Shown here piece after piece: positions 1 through 7,460 of a stretch of DNA of 20,600 nucleotides. Every line of letters starts with the position of its first letter. The stretch's first letter is position 1. Where the stretch lies: positions 1 through 20,600 of the forward strand of contig CATXDC010000025.1 in the NCBI GenBank assembly GCA_958366985.1, in the 5' to 3' direction. A program made the translations under genes and the position numbers. The DNA is from an uncultured Oscillospiraceae bacterium (GTDB lineage: Bacteria > Bacillota > Clostridia > Oscillospirales > Acutalibacteraceae). The notes beneath the pieces are model-generated. The model had not been told where the DNA came from. It was given only the letters and a program-made list of their open reading frames with translations, and did no database searches.

Positions 1-54
1 AGCGCCACCTTGCCAAGGTGGAGGTAGCGAGTTCGAGCCTCGTCATCCGCTCCA
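1..54 (+). tRNA. tRNA-Gly(GCC), 5' end missing
   Basis: This is the 3' part of a tRNA cut by the window start. The anticodon stem ccacc/ggtgg encloses the loop TTGCCAA (anticodon GCC, glycine). A T-arm with TTCGAGC follows, then the 3' acceptor strand catccgc, a discriminator T and an encoded CCA ending at 54. The D-arm and 5' acceptor strand lie outside. It sits 41 nt before tRNA-Cys and is probably part of a tRNA cluster. Confidence 0.9.
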
Positions 55-56
55 AC

Positions 57-87
57 AGGACGCTGCATTTGAATATGTTAGCGTCCT
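57..87 (+). other. Hairpin between two tRNA genes
   Basis: A perfect 8-bp inverted repeat, aggacgct (57-64) and agcgtcct (80-87), lies between tRNA-Gly and tRNA-Cys and is followed only by TTTA. It could be a processing hairpin or a weak terminator; the short T-run argues against an efficient one. Confidence 0.4.
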
Positions 88-95
88 TTATATTC

Positions 96-170
<75 letters not shown>

Positions 171-174
171 AAGA

Positions 175-217
175 AAAAAGCTGAAATCCGATCAAGGATT
201 TCAGCTTTTTATTTTTT
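175..217 (+). terminator. Bidirectional intrinsic terminator after tRNA-Cys
   Basis: A 15-bp perfect stem (175-189 with 196-210) carries a 6-nt loop and is followed by a T-rich tail. The A-run on the left makes it usable from the other strand too. It ends the tRNA transcript and overlaps the stop codon of the leftward acetyltransferase gene, so it probably serves both convergent units. Confidence 0.9.
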
Positions 218-971
218 AAAATTTCAGATAATTCAAAAAAGAAAATGGTTTGCTTATAAGTCTTGTTCTGTAGCTGTGTATCCATGCGGGGTAATAACCT
301 GAGGCTATTGCAGTTTTCTGTGACGGAAGATTACTGTTGTCGGTGAAATAATACGGTATAAGGTCACGGCTTAAAAGTTCTGCCGTAAGAGATGTTACCA
401 TTGCCGATGCAAGCTTTTGTTTTCTGTATTCAGGCAGAACATCTACGCCTATCTGACACATTTTTTCGCTGTCCTTGGTGGCACAGGCTATACCTGCAAG
501 GTTCTCACCGTCCATAACAGCAATTCCGAGAATTTCCGGTGATAAGCTTTCAGTGCTGTATTGTAAAGCATTGTGGAGTCCTTCATATTTGTAATAGCTA
601 TGAATGTCTTTCTGTTCCAACAGTTTAAAAGTGTAATTTTCACTGATATCAATTTTCCTGATTTTTTCAGTATCGGGCAGATAATAATGACAAAGACCGT
701 ATACAAACGGAGCGTTAATAACTTCGTATTTTGATTTGTCTTTCAGATATTTTTGAACGAATGGCATTACATCTTTTGAAGCGTTGACAATAACACTGTT
801 TCCCATGCTTATAATTTCGCATCTGGGATAAATAAAAGGCAGGGCTCTTCTGCCGGGAAGTTTTTCTGCTTGAGTGAAAATAATATCATTTTTCAGAAAA
901 TCGTCAGGATGGCAGTTATAATCGATTGTAAGCTGATTTCTCACGATGTCGATAAGTTTTGCATTATCCAT
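216..971 (-). CDS. GNAT-like N-acetyltransferase
   Basis: A 251-residue protein whose C-terminal half looks like a GCN5-related N-acetyltransferase. The acetyl-CoA binding strand and loop are IGVDVLPEYRKQKLASA (about 174-190), matching the Q/R-x-x-G/A-x-G/A pyrophosphate-loop pattern, followed by a helix and a late Asn-rich strand (DNSN, then SGYYPAW) typical of the family. The N-terminal 120 residues do not show an obvious motif and may set substrate choice. The substrate is unknown. No signal peptide or membrane segment is visible, so it is cytosolic. The Shine-Dalgarno before the ATG at 971 is weak (GAAAGG, rather far upstream). The stop codon lies in the tail of the tRNA-Cys terminator. 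It probably follows the gene at 1069-1752 on the same strand, with a terminator-like hairpin between them, so separate transcription is likely. Confidence 0.75.
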   Translation of the reverse strand: MDNAKLIDIVRNQLTIDYNCHPDDFLKNDIIFTQAEKLPGRRALPFIYPRCEIISMGNSVIVNASKDVMPFVQKYLKDKSKYEVINAPFVYGLCHYYLPDTEKIRKIDISENYTFKLLEQKDIHSYYKYEGLHNALQYSTESLSPEILGIAVMDGENLAGIACATKDSEKMCQIGVDVLPEYRKQKLASAMVTSLTAELLSRDLIPYYFTDNSNLPSQKTAIASGYYPAWIHSYRTRLISKPFSFLNYLKF

Positions 972-983
972 GCTGTCACTTGC

Positions 984-1007
984 CTTTCATAATATCTTTC
1001 ATAATAT
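984..1007. repeat. 12-bp perfect tandem duplication before the acetyltransferase gene
   Basis: The unit ctttcataatat occurs twice head to tail (984-995 and 996-1007). Read on the minus strand, each copy contains GAAAG, the only Shine-Dalgarno-like sequence before the ATG at 971, so the duplication doubles the candidate ribosome site and lengthens the leader. Confidence 0.85.
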
Positions 1008-1016
1008 AATTGTATT

Positions 1017-1057
1017 ATAAAAGCCGGGAACCGATAAAACGGGTCTCAGCTTTTTTT
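1017..1057 (-). terminator. Terminator-like hairpin between the two leftward genes
   Basis: The segment forms an imperfect stem: aaaagc against gctttt at the base, then gggaaccg against cgggtctc with one mismatch and one G-T pair, around a short loop. A run of seven T follows on the + strand and TTTTATAAT on the - strand. It lies just after the stop of the 1069-1740 gene and probably ends its transcript. Confidence 0.6.
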
Positions 1058-1068
1058 GTACATATTTT

Positions 1069-1740
1069 TCACAATACATATACTCCCGAAGAGAGTACAA
1101 CAATTTCAAAATTTTTAAACTGCAAATATTTGAAAACAGGCTCTTTGAATCTGCAATATTCGTCAACCTCAAAAGTTTTAAGGTTGATAGTTTTAATTGC
1201 GTTAAGTCCCGGACAAGACACAAAAAGCTCGTTTGAGTATTTTGATACATGGTAGGGGACAAGGAATGCAAGAGAATCTTTTGAGCCGAGTCTGAAAGCG
1301 AAGCGCTTAGAAGAAACGGAATATTTTAAAACGGAATTTCTTTTTCTTGCAACGCACCAAAAACTGGAGCCTTCAGCTGCGGCGCTGCTTACAGGAGCAC
1401 CGTCATATAAAAGATCACCTGTCCAGATAAGTTTTCCTGTGCGGTCGAAAATTCCTGTCTCTCCGTTGTCATATACTACGGCCGTCTTTTTACCTGAAAG
1501 ATGAGCTGCAGAGCATCCTATGGGATCTGCAAGCTGTTCGGAAATCTCTTTGTAAGCGTCTCCGAACTTGTTCATAAAATATGCGCTTTTAGTCAGTGTA
1601 TTTATTTCTCTGGTTTCAAAATTGCATCCTAAAATCCTAAGTTTGGTGCCGGAATTTTCAATATTAATTTTCTGAATAAAAATAAGACCCTTGTGGTAAG
1701 GGATTATATCAACAGGAACGAAGTCCAGTAATTTTTTCAT
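1069..1740 (-). CDS. Hypothetical protein, possibly beta-propeller-like
   Basis: About 223 residues; the family is not recognised. The sequence is a succession of short hydrophobic beta-strand-like segments with Gly/Asp turns (for example KTAVVYDNGETGIFDRTGKL, then LFVSCPGLNAIKTINLKTFEVDEY). The pattern is like NHL or PQQ-type propeller blades, but no repeat is clean enough to name. No signal peptide or lipobox is seen, so it is probably cytosolic. I chose the ATG at 1740. A GTG at 1752 is in frame and would add four residues, and neither start has a convincing Shine-Dalgarno. It reads in the same direction as the acetyltransferase gene but is separated from it by a terminator-like hairpin. 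About 250 AT-rich bases separate it from the pseudouridine synthase; there I see only one imperfect 9-bp hairpin near 1811-1833. Confidence 0.6.
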   Translation of the reverse strand: MKKLLDFVPVDIIPYHKGLIFIQKINIENSGTKLRILGCNFETREINTLTKSAYFMNKFGDAYKEISEQLADPIGCSAAHLSGKKTAVVYDNGETGIFDRTGKLIWTGDLLYDGAPVSSAAAEGSSFWCVARKRNSVLKYSVSSKRFAFRLGSKDSLAFLVPYHVSKYSNELFVSCPGLNAIKTINLKTFEVDEYCRFKEPVFKYLQFKNFEIVVLSSGVYVL

Positions 1741-1992
1741 TAAGTAACACACCCGATTGTCTTGTATAAAGTAATTTAGAAATGAAATTTTTAGATAAAT
1801 AATACCCTTGCCGCTTTAGGATTAAAGCAGCAAAAGTATTTATGCAGTTATTTCTAATTTAAAATGAACCGTAATATCTAAAATAAGGCAAAAGCCTATC
1901 TATAAAATATAAATATATAAATCAATAAACTTATTTTACTTCATTATATCAGCACGGTCAAGATAAATGTAAATTTTTTAAAAAGACGGAGA

Positions 1993-2961
1993 TTAAAAAT
2001 TAATTTTTCCGTTTTTAAAATCTTCAGCGAACCAGACAGAAGGCACTTCAAAGGCTTTGCCGTCAAGGTATTCAAGTATATCCGCCGGGGTTGTGAAATT
2101 GAAAATCAGTTTGTAAGAATAAAGTGCCTGCTTTTTGTATCCGCTGCCTTTATTGTAGCTGTTTCTGCCGTATTTTCCGTCTCCTAAAAGGGGATGACCA
2201 ATGGATGCCATATGCGCTCTTATTTGGTGAGTGCGTCCTGTAAGCAGATCGATTTCAAGAAGACTCAGGCCGTTTTTGTATCCTAAAACCTTATACTTGG
2301 TCTTAATATATTTTGAGCCCTTTGACGGCGAATCGGAGATAAATACCATATTCTTCTTTTCATCTTTAAAAAGATATCCGTCAATAACATCTTCTCTTTT
2401 GGGGAGTTTGCCGTGAACAATGCACAGATAAAGCTTTGTAAGTTCACGGTCTTTTATTTTTTGATTGAGAATTCTCAAAGACTGTGCATTTTTAGCTGCA
2501 ATGACGATTCCACCTGTGTTTCTGTCTATTCTGTTAGCAAGGGCAGGAGCAAAGGAATTTTCGTTTTCGGGGTTGTATTCACCTTTTTCATAAAGATACC
2601 TTTTTACTCTTGAAATAAGTGTGTCGCCGTATTCACCTTCGTTTGGATGAGAAAGTATGCCCACTTTTTTGTCAAGGAGCATGATGTTTTCATCTTCATA
2701 GATGATATCGAGATTTTTTGAGGCAGTCATAAAATCATATTTTTTAGGGGGAGCCACAAAAAATTCATCGTTAATATAGAGGTCTATGACATCGCCTACT
2801 GAAAGGCGTGTTGAAATTTCTCCACGCTTGCGGTTAACCTTAATTCGCTTTGTTCTGATGTATTTATACATCAGTGATTGAGGCAGTGCGGGTACTGCCT
2901 TGGAAAGAAATTTATCAAGACGCTGTCCTGCGTCGTTTTGTTCTATGGTAAAGCTTTTCAC
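1993..2961 (-). CDS. RluC/RluD-family 23S rRNA pseudouridine synthase
   Basis: A 322-residue protein that isomerises uridine to pseudouridine in RNA, most likely 23S rRNA. An N-terminal S4-like RNA-binding domain (about 1-65, AGQRLDKFLSKAVP and TRLSVGDVIDLY) precedes the catalytic domain. The catalytic Asp is in RIDRNTGG (D146, family form HRLDxxTSG, with the His replaced by Asn here). LLTGRTHQIRAHM and GHPLLGDGKYG are the other RluA-family signatures. The length is normal. An ATG at 2982 is in frame, but the GTG at 2961 is preferred: AGGGAG lies 6 nt upstream of it and the protein then begins directly with MKSFTIEQNDAGQRLD. The exact target uridine(s) cannot be told by eye, so no symbol is given. 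It is divergent from radC, with overlapping promoters. Confidence 0.92.
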   Translation of the reverse strand: MKSFTIEQNDAGQRLDKFLSKAVPALPQSLMYKYIRTKRIKVNRKRGEISTRLSVGDVIDLYINDEFFVAPPKKYDFMTASKNLDIIYEDENIMLLDKKVGILSHPNEGEYGDTLISRVKRYLYEKGEYNPENENSFAPALANRIDRNTGGIVIAAKNAQSLRILNQKIKDRELTKLYLCIVHGKLPKREDVIDGYLFKDEKKNMVFISDSPSKGSKYIKTKYKVLGYKNGLSLLEIDLLTGRTHQIRAHMASIGHPLLGDGKYGRNSYNKGSGYKKQALYSYKLIFNFTTPADILEYLDGKAFEVPSVWFAEDFKNGKINF

Positions 2962-2999
2962 AATAATCTCCCTGTTTGTCAATTGGTAATTTAATAAAT

Positions 3000-3028
3000 A
3001 TTATATCATTTTTTGTCACTTTTCAAAA
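3000..3028 (-). promoter_or_regulatory. Promoter for the pseudouridine synthase gene
   Basis: On the minus strand, TTTTGA (3023-3028) and TATAAT (3000-3005) are 17 nt apart. The -35 element falls in the palindromic cttttcaaaag also used by the opposing radC promoter. Confidence 0.55.
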
Positions 3029-3048
3029 GTAGTAAAATGATATATAAT
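3020..3048 (+). promoter_or_regulatory. Promoter for radC-uvrB
   Basis: TTTTCA (3020-3025) and TATAAT (3043-3048) are 17 nt apart, giving a start near 3055 and a leader of about 45 nt with a good Shine-Dalgarno. No GAAC-N4-GTTC LexA box is seen here, unlike at uvrA. Confidence 0.6.
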
Positions 3049-3098
3049 GCTAATTGAATTTTAAATTTATAAATTTGTTTTGAGAGGAGTATACCGGG

Positions 3099-3779
3099 AT
3101 GCACGAAGGACACAGAAAGCGTTTAAGGGAAACTTTTCTGAAAAACGGTCTTGATAATTTTCAGTCCCATAATGTCCTTGAGATGCTTCTCTTTTATACA
3201 ATTCCGAGAAGTGATACAAACGAAACCGCTCACAGACTTATGGATAGATTCGGTTCACTTTCCGCTGTACTGGAAGCCCCTGTGGATGAGCTGATGAAAG
3301 TAAAGGGAGTCGGTGAGCGTACGGCGGCATTTTTGCATCTTATTCCTGAAATAACCAGAGTGTATTTAAAGGATAAGCAGGAAAATATAAAGGTTTTGGA
3401 TACTCCCGAAAAGGTAGCTGCCTATCTGCTTCCTTATTTTGTAGGCAAGACCAAGGAAAATATCGTGCTTTTGTGTCTTGATAATAAGTGCGCAGTAAAG
3501 AACTGCTGCATTGTGGCGGAAGGTTCCGTTAATATGGGTGAGATAAACAGGAGGAATTTAGTGGAGCTTGCAATAAGAAGCAATGCATCATCGGTTATAA
3601 TCGCCCATAATCATCCAAACGGAGTTCCGGCGCCGTCCAAAGAAGATGTGGAAACCACTTTGATGCTTGTTTCACTTTTCAGCAGTATAGATGTAAAGCT
3701 TACCGACCATATTATTGTTGCCGGCGGTGATTGGTGCTCTATGGCATCCAGCGCAAAATTTGCCCCTGTTTTTCAGTGA
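3099..3779 (+). CDS. radC: RadC-family JAB/MPN-domain protein
   Basis: A 226-residue RadC (UPF0758) protein of usual length. The N-terminal part has a helix-hairpin-helix element (VKGVGERTAAFLHL). The C-terminal JAB/MPN metalloprotease-like domain carries the metal motif HNHPNGVPAPSKED, the H-x-H-x(10)-D ligand set of the family, with a following DHIIV strand. The historical link to DNA repair is doubtful; the true substrate of chromosomal RadC proteins is not established. The start is supported by GAGGAG upstream. The stop is 13 nt before uvrB, whose Shine-Dalgarno begins at the radC stop codon, so the two are very probably co-transcribed. Confidence 0.95.
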   Translation: MHEGHRKRLRETFLKNGLDNFQSHNVLEMLLFYTIPRSDTNETAHRLMDRFGSLSAVLEAPVDELMKVKGVGERTAAFLHLIPEITRVYLKDKQENIKVLDTPEKVAAYLLPYFVGKTKENIVLLCLDNKCAVKNCCIVAEGSVNMGEINRRNLVELAIRSNASSVIIAHNHPNGVPAPSKEDVETTLMLVSLFSSIDVKLTDHIIVAGGDWCSMASSAKFAPVFQ

Positions 3780-3792
3780 GAGGAGAATGTTA

Positions 3793-5754
3793 ATGGATAA
3801 ATTTAAGCTTGTGGCTCCCTATAAACCCATGGGAGATCAGCCTGAGGCAATTTCACAGCTTGTTGACGGATTGAATCAGGGATTTAAGGAGCAGACTCTT
3901 CTCGGTGTTACCGGTTCGGGTAAGACTTTTACAATGGCGAATATCATCGCTGAAGTTAACCGTCCGACACTGGTGCTTGCCCATAATAAAACCCTTGCTG
4001 CACAGCTTTGTTCTGAGTTCCGTGAGTTTTTCCCGGAAAATGCAGTTGAATATTTTGTTTCATATTACGACTACTATCAGCCGGAAGCCTATATTCCTAC
4101 AACTGATACCTATATAGAAAAGGACTCTGCAATCAATGATGAAATTGATAAGCTTCGCCACTCTGCAACTTCTGCTTTGTCAGAAAGACGTGATGTAATA
4201 ATAGTTGCCAGTGTGTCCTGCATTTACAGTCTTGGTGACCCGATAGATTACCGGAGCATGGTAATATCACTGCGTCCGGGAATGGAAAAAAGCCGTGATG
4301 AGCTTATAGAAAAGCTTGTGGATATTCAGTATGAGCGAAACGATATAAATTTCATCCGAAATAAGTTCCGTGTCCGTGGAGATGTTGTTGAGATTTTCCC
4401 GGCTTATTCAAACGAGAACGCCATAAGAGTAGAATTTTTCGGAGATGAAATCGAGAGAATAAGCGAAATAAAGGCTCTGACCGGAGAGGTCAAAGGCGTA
4501 TTGTCCCATGCAGCTATTTATCCTGCATCCCACTATGTTGTTTCCGGGGAAAAGATGGAAAAGGCCATTGAGGAGATAAACGCCGAAATGGAAGAGAGAT
4601 GCCGTGAATTTGAGAGTAAAGGAAAACTTCTTGAAGCTCAGCGAATAAGACAGCGTACGACTTATGATATGGAAATGCTCAGAGAAACGGGCTTTTGTAA
4701 AGGTATTGAGAACTATTCGAGAGTTATGTCCGGCAGAGAGCCGGGAGCGGCTCCATGTACGCTTCTTGATTATTTCCCCGAAGATTTTGTGCTCTTTGTG
4801 GATGAATCCCACGTTACACTGCCTCAGGTAAGAGCCATGTACGGCGGCGACCGTTCAAGAAAGGAAACCCTTGTAGAATTTGGTTTCCGTCTGCCGTCGG
4901 CATTTGATAACAGACCTCTTACTTTTGATGAGTTTTATAAAAAAGTGGGTCAGAAGATTTTTGTCAGCGCAACTCCAGGGCCCTTTGAGCGTGAGAGAAG
5001 CAGCCGTATTGCGGAGCAGGTTATCAGACCTACGGGACTCCTTGACCCTGAAATCATCGTCAAACCAACTGAAGGACAGATTGACGATATAATTTCTCAG
5101 ATAAATATCAGAACCCAGAAACAGGAACGTGTCCTCATCACCACTCTTACAAAGAAAATGGCGGAGGATTTAACGGATTATCTCGAAAATCTCGGAATTA
5201 AAGTCAGATATATGCATCACGACGTTGATACAATTGAGAGAATGGAAATTATCCGTGATTTAAGATTGGGAGAATTTGACGTACTTGTGGGAATCAACCT
5301 TCTTCGTGAGGGACTGGATATTCCCGAAGTGTCCCTTGTAATCATCCTCGACGCCGATAAAGAGGGCTTCCTGCGTTCAGAGACTTCTCTTATTCAGACT
5401 GTGGGAAGAGCGGCGAGAAACGCCGAAGGCGAGGTTATAATGTATGCCGACAGCGTAACTCCGTCTATGGAAGCGGCTATAAAGGAAACCTTCCGACGCC
5501 GTGAAAAGCAGATGAAATATAATGAGGAGCATTCAATCACACCTCAGACCATAAAGAAGGATGTACGAGATGTCATTGAGATTACCTCCAAGTCCTCTGA
5601 CGGCAAAAAGCCTGACAGCAAGCTCAGCCGTAAGGAGAGAGAAGCTCTTATTGTACGTCTTACAGCTGAAATGAAAGCTGCCGCTAAGATTCTGGAGTTT
5701 GAGCACGCCGCATATCTTCGTGACAGAATAGAAAAGCTCAGAAGAGGCAAATAA
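3793..5754 (+). CDS. uvrB: Excinuclease ABC subunit B
   Basis: UvrB, 653 residues, the damage-verifying helicase-like subunit of nucleotide excision repair that receives DNA from UvrA and recruits UvrC. Visible parts: Walker A GVTGSGKT (38-45); the damage-probing beta-hairpin with YYDYYQPEAYIP (from about 92); Walker B DESH; helicase motifs VGINLLREGLDIPEVSLV and QTVGRAARN; and the C-terminal UVR domain that contacts UvrC. The length is normal. Several in-frame starts exist upstream inside radC. ATG 3793 is chosen because AGAGGAG (3779-3785) is 7 nt away and the protein then starts MDKFKLVAPYKPMGDQ; the ATG at 3787 is too close to the site. It lies downstream of radC in one unit. Confidence 0.98.
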   Translation: MDKFKLVAPYKPMGDQPEAISQLVDGLNQGFKEQTLLGVTGSGKTFTMANIIAEVNRPTLVLAHNKTLAAQLCSEFREFFPENAVEYFVSYYDYYQPEAYIPTTDTYIEKDSAINDEIDKLRHSATSALSERRDVIIVASVSCIYSLGDPIDYRSMVISLRPGMEKSRDELIEKLVDIQYERNDINFIRNKFRVRGDVVEIFPAYSNENAIRVEFFGDEIERISEIKALTGEVKGVLSHAAIYPASHYVVSGEKMEKAIEEINAEMEERCREFESKGKLLEAQRIRQRTTYDMEMLRETGFCKGIENYSRVMSGREPGAAPCTLLDYFPEDFVLFVDESHVTLPQVRAMYGGDRSRKETLVEFGFRLPSAFDNRPLTFDEFYKKVGQKIFVSATPGPFERERSSRIAEQVIRPTGLLDPEIIVKPTEGQIDDIISQINIRTQKQERVLITTLTKKMAEDLTDYLENLGIKVRYMHHDVDTIERMEIIRDLRLGEFDVLVGINLLREGLDIPEVSLVIILDADKEGFLRSETSLIQTVGRAARNAEGEVIMYADSVTPSMEAAIKETFRRREKQMKYNEEHSITPQTIKKDVRDVIEITSKSSDGKKPDSKLSRKEREALIVRLTAEMKAAAKILEFEHAAYLRDRIEKLRRGK

Positions 5755-5776
5755 ATAATTTATATGATAACATCAG

Positions 5777-5806
5777 TAAAACCGGCCGCAGTTGCGACCG
5801 GTTTTA
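5777..5806 (+). terminator. Bidirectional terminator between uvrB and coaX
   Basis: A 9-bp stem, taaaaccgg (5777-5785) with ccggtttta (5798-5806), is capped by an inner cgca/tgcg pairing. The A/T-rich flanks suit both strands. It sits between the convergent uvrB stop and coaX stop. Confidence 0.85.
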
Positions 5807-5809
5807 TGT

Positions 5810-6577
5810 TTAGCGTTTATTCTTTTTGTAGATGATATTGAGTCCTTTAAGGAGCAAATCATTTTCGAGGATTATTTTTCTGTGACAAAGGGGGAGGATG
5901 AACTGCGCTATACCACCTGTTGCAATAACTGTTGCCGGCTGACCCAGTTCTTCTTCCATTCGCTCTATTAAGCCGTCAAGCATTGCCGCAGTACCGTACA
6001 TAATTCCGCTTCGCATACAGTCAACGGTATTTTTACCTATTACTTTTTTAGGCTTATCAAGGCTGATGCCGGGAAGCTGTGAGGCGTGGCTTGCCAAAGC
6101 TTCAAGAGAAATCTGAACTCCCGGGAAAATGACGCCGCCGATATATATGTTTTCAGGCGCTACAACCTCAATGGTAGTTGCAGTACCTAAATCCATAAGA
6201 ATAAGTGGAGCGGAATACTCTGCCAGTGCGGCTACTGCAATGACTATTCGGTCGCTGCCCACCTGAGATGGATTATCCATATGAATATTCAGTCCGGTTT
6301 TAAGTCCGGGACCTACAACCATAGGATTTTTGCCGATGATTTTTATCACTCCGGTGCGGACAGAATCAAGGACAGGCGGTACAACCGATGAAATAATACA
6401 GTCTTCGATGTCTGAATTTTCAACGCCGTAAGCTTTCATCATATTTTTGATTTCCACACTGTACTGATCCGCAGTGCGAAGCTTATCGGTAGCAATTCTC
6501 GCTTCAAAGAGAATCTTATCATTTTCCATAAAGCCGATAACTATATTGGTGTTCCCGATATCAACAGCTAAAAGCAA
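5810..6577 (-). CDS. coaX: Type III pantothenate kinase
   Basis: CoaX, 255 residues, phosphorylates pantothenate with ATP, the first step of coenzyme A synthesis. Family signs: N-terminal phosphate-binding DIGNTNIVIGF, then YSVEIKNMM, the DLGTATTIEVV strand-turn, FPGVQISLEALASHASQLP, and a C-terminal ATGGIAQF loop. The length is normal. The start is a TTG at 6577, supported by GGAGGAA six nt upstream. The gene begins 14 nt after the ECF S component on the same strand, with its Shine-Dalgarno next to that stop codon, so the two form an operon. This class of kinase is not feedback-inhibited by CoA in characterised members, so uptake may be a control point; that is inference. Confidence 0.97.
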   Translation of the reverse strand: MLLAVDIGNTNIVIGFMENDKILFEARIATDKLRTADQYSVEIKNMMKAYGVENSDIEDCIISSVVPPVLDSVRTGVIKIIGKNPMVVGPGLKTGLNIHMDNPSQVGSDRIVIAVAALAEYSAPLILMDLGTATTIEVVAPENIYIGGVIFPGVQISLEALASHASQLPGISLDKPKKVIGKNTVDCMRSGIMYGTAAMLDGLIERMEEELGQPATVIATGGIAQFILPLCHRKIILENDLLLKGLNIIYKKNKR

Positions 6578-6591
6578 AAGCGATTCCTCCG

Positions 6592-7224
6592 TTAATGTTT
6601 TTTGATACGTTTTGATATATTCAGTAAGGCTTTTCCTATTCCGGTTACCAGAATTGCCGCAGCAATGGCTTCCGGAATTCCCGAAGCTACAATTGTGCCT
6701 AAAACAAGGTCAAATACAGCTGATGCAGCTACATTTTTGGCATCTGCATACTGCTGGGCAAGAAGTATGTAAATGCTTCCCATTACAAGAATTGTATGGC
6801 AAACGCTTGCTAAAGCAGCCGTTACGGGAAGAGCCACATAATCTTTCTTCAGTACTTTTTTGAACAGTTTCCAGAACCATCCTGCCAATACCCCAAGGAG
6901 AATACGGCACACAAGTGCAATCCAAAGGCTTTTAAGCACTCCGGGCAGTCCTTCTGTTGTCATAAAAGGTGAAAACGCAAAGGAAAGCAGTCCCGGTGCA
7001 GTTGTGTTAGCCCAAATGGAGCAAAGACCGAAAACTCCGCCCAAAACCGCTCCGGCTCCGGGTCCGAGAAGAATGGCACCTAAAATTACCGGTATGTGCA
7101 TTGTAGTGGCTTTGATTACCGGAAGCTGAATAAATCCGATTCCGGTCATACCCAGAACCAAAAGTACAGCGCACATCATGGCAAGGGATACAAGGTACCT
7201 GGTGTCCAAATGCTTCTTTTTCAT
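6592..7224 (-). CDS. ECF transporter S component, probably for pantothenate
   Basis: A 210-residue, very hydrophobic protein with about six predicted membrane helices, of the size and look of an ECF-type vitamin transporter substrate-binding (S) subunit. Family-like features: a first helix with Ala/Met/Val-rich small residues near LAMMCAVLLVLGMTG; the KATTMHIPVILGAILLGPGAGAVLGG segment, which resembles pantothenate-type S components; and a basic C-terminus (SKRIKKH). It would share a housekeeping EcfA1-EcfA2-EcfT energising module encoded elsewhere; none is in this window. Substrate assignment rests mostly on the operon with coaX and the divergent coaBC, so it is inference (a PanT-like role). 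AGGAGG lies 9 nt before the ATG at 7224. Confidence 0.85.
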   Translation of the reverse strand: MKKKHLDTRYLVSLAMMCAVLLVLGMTGIGFIQLPVIKATTMHIPVILGAILLGPGAGAVLGGVFGLCSIWANTTAPGLLSFAFSPFMTTEGLPGVLKSLWIALVCRILLGVLAGWFWKLFKKVLKKDYVALPVTAALASVCHTILVMGSIYILLAQQYADAKNVAASAVFDLVLGTIVASGIPEAIAAAILVTGIGKALLNISKRIKKH

Positions 7225-7296
7225 ATTAAATTACCTCCTGCTGCCGTTCCGCATTTTACGGATACAGCGCATATTATGGAGAAAAACTCCTTGAAT

Positions 7297-7324
7297 ATTA
7301 TAGCAAACAATGTGGAAAATTCAA
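7297..7324 (-). promoter_or_regulatory. Promoter for the S-component-coaX operon
   Basis: On the minus strand, TTGAAT (7319-7324) and TATAAT (7297-7302) are 16 nt apart. The transcript would start near 7290 at a small hairpin (ggag/ctcc, 7279-7290). No riboswitch-sized structure was seen in the leader of about 65 nt. Confidence 0.7.
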
Positions 7325-7338
7325 GATTAAATAAGAGC

Positions 7339-7367
7339 TTTACACTGTATGGAAAATTGACTATAAT
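7339..7367 (+). promoter_or_regulatory. Promoter for coaBC
   Basis: TTTACA (7339-7344) and a perfect TATAAT (7362-7367) are separated by 17 nt. The start would be near 7374, giving a leader of about 87 nt. It is back to back with the S-component promoter, only 14 nt apart, so the two halves of the CoA module could be co-regulated. Confidence 0.8.
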
Positions 7368-7460
7368 AATTTTTGCGACAGACGTTGAAATGCTATGTGT
7401 GAAAAAAGTTTTGGCTTGAAATTATAAAAATATATCACGTCCGTATGGGAGGAATTACTT

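Noticed and set aside
1753..1992. CRISPR-like or ncRNA content in the AT-rich gap before the pseudouridine synthase
   Set aside because: There are no spaced repeats; only one imperfect 9-bp hairpin without a T-run and a general AT bias.
3715..3792. A longer UvrB starting at 3715 inside radC
   Set aside because: The extra residues do not resemble UvrB N-termini, while ATG 3793 has an ideal AGAGGAG site and yields the usual MDKFKLVAPYKP start.
6592..7460. A riboswitch in the coaBC / S-component intergenic region
   Set aside because: Only small 3-5 bp hairpins were found on either strand; nothing of the size or pairing of a known vitamin riboswitch.
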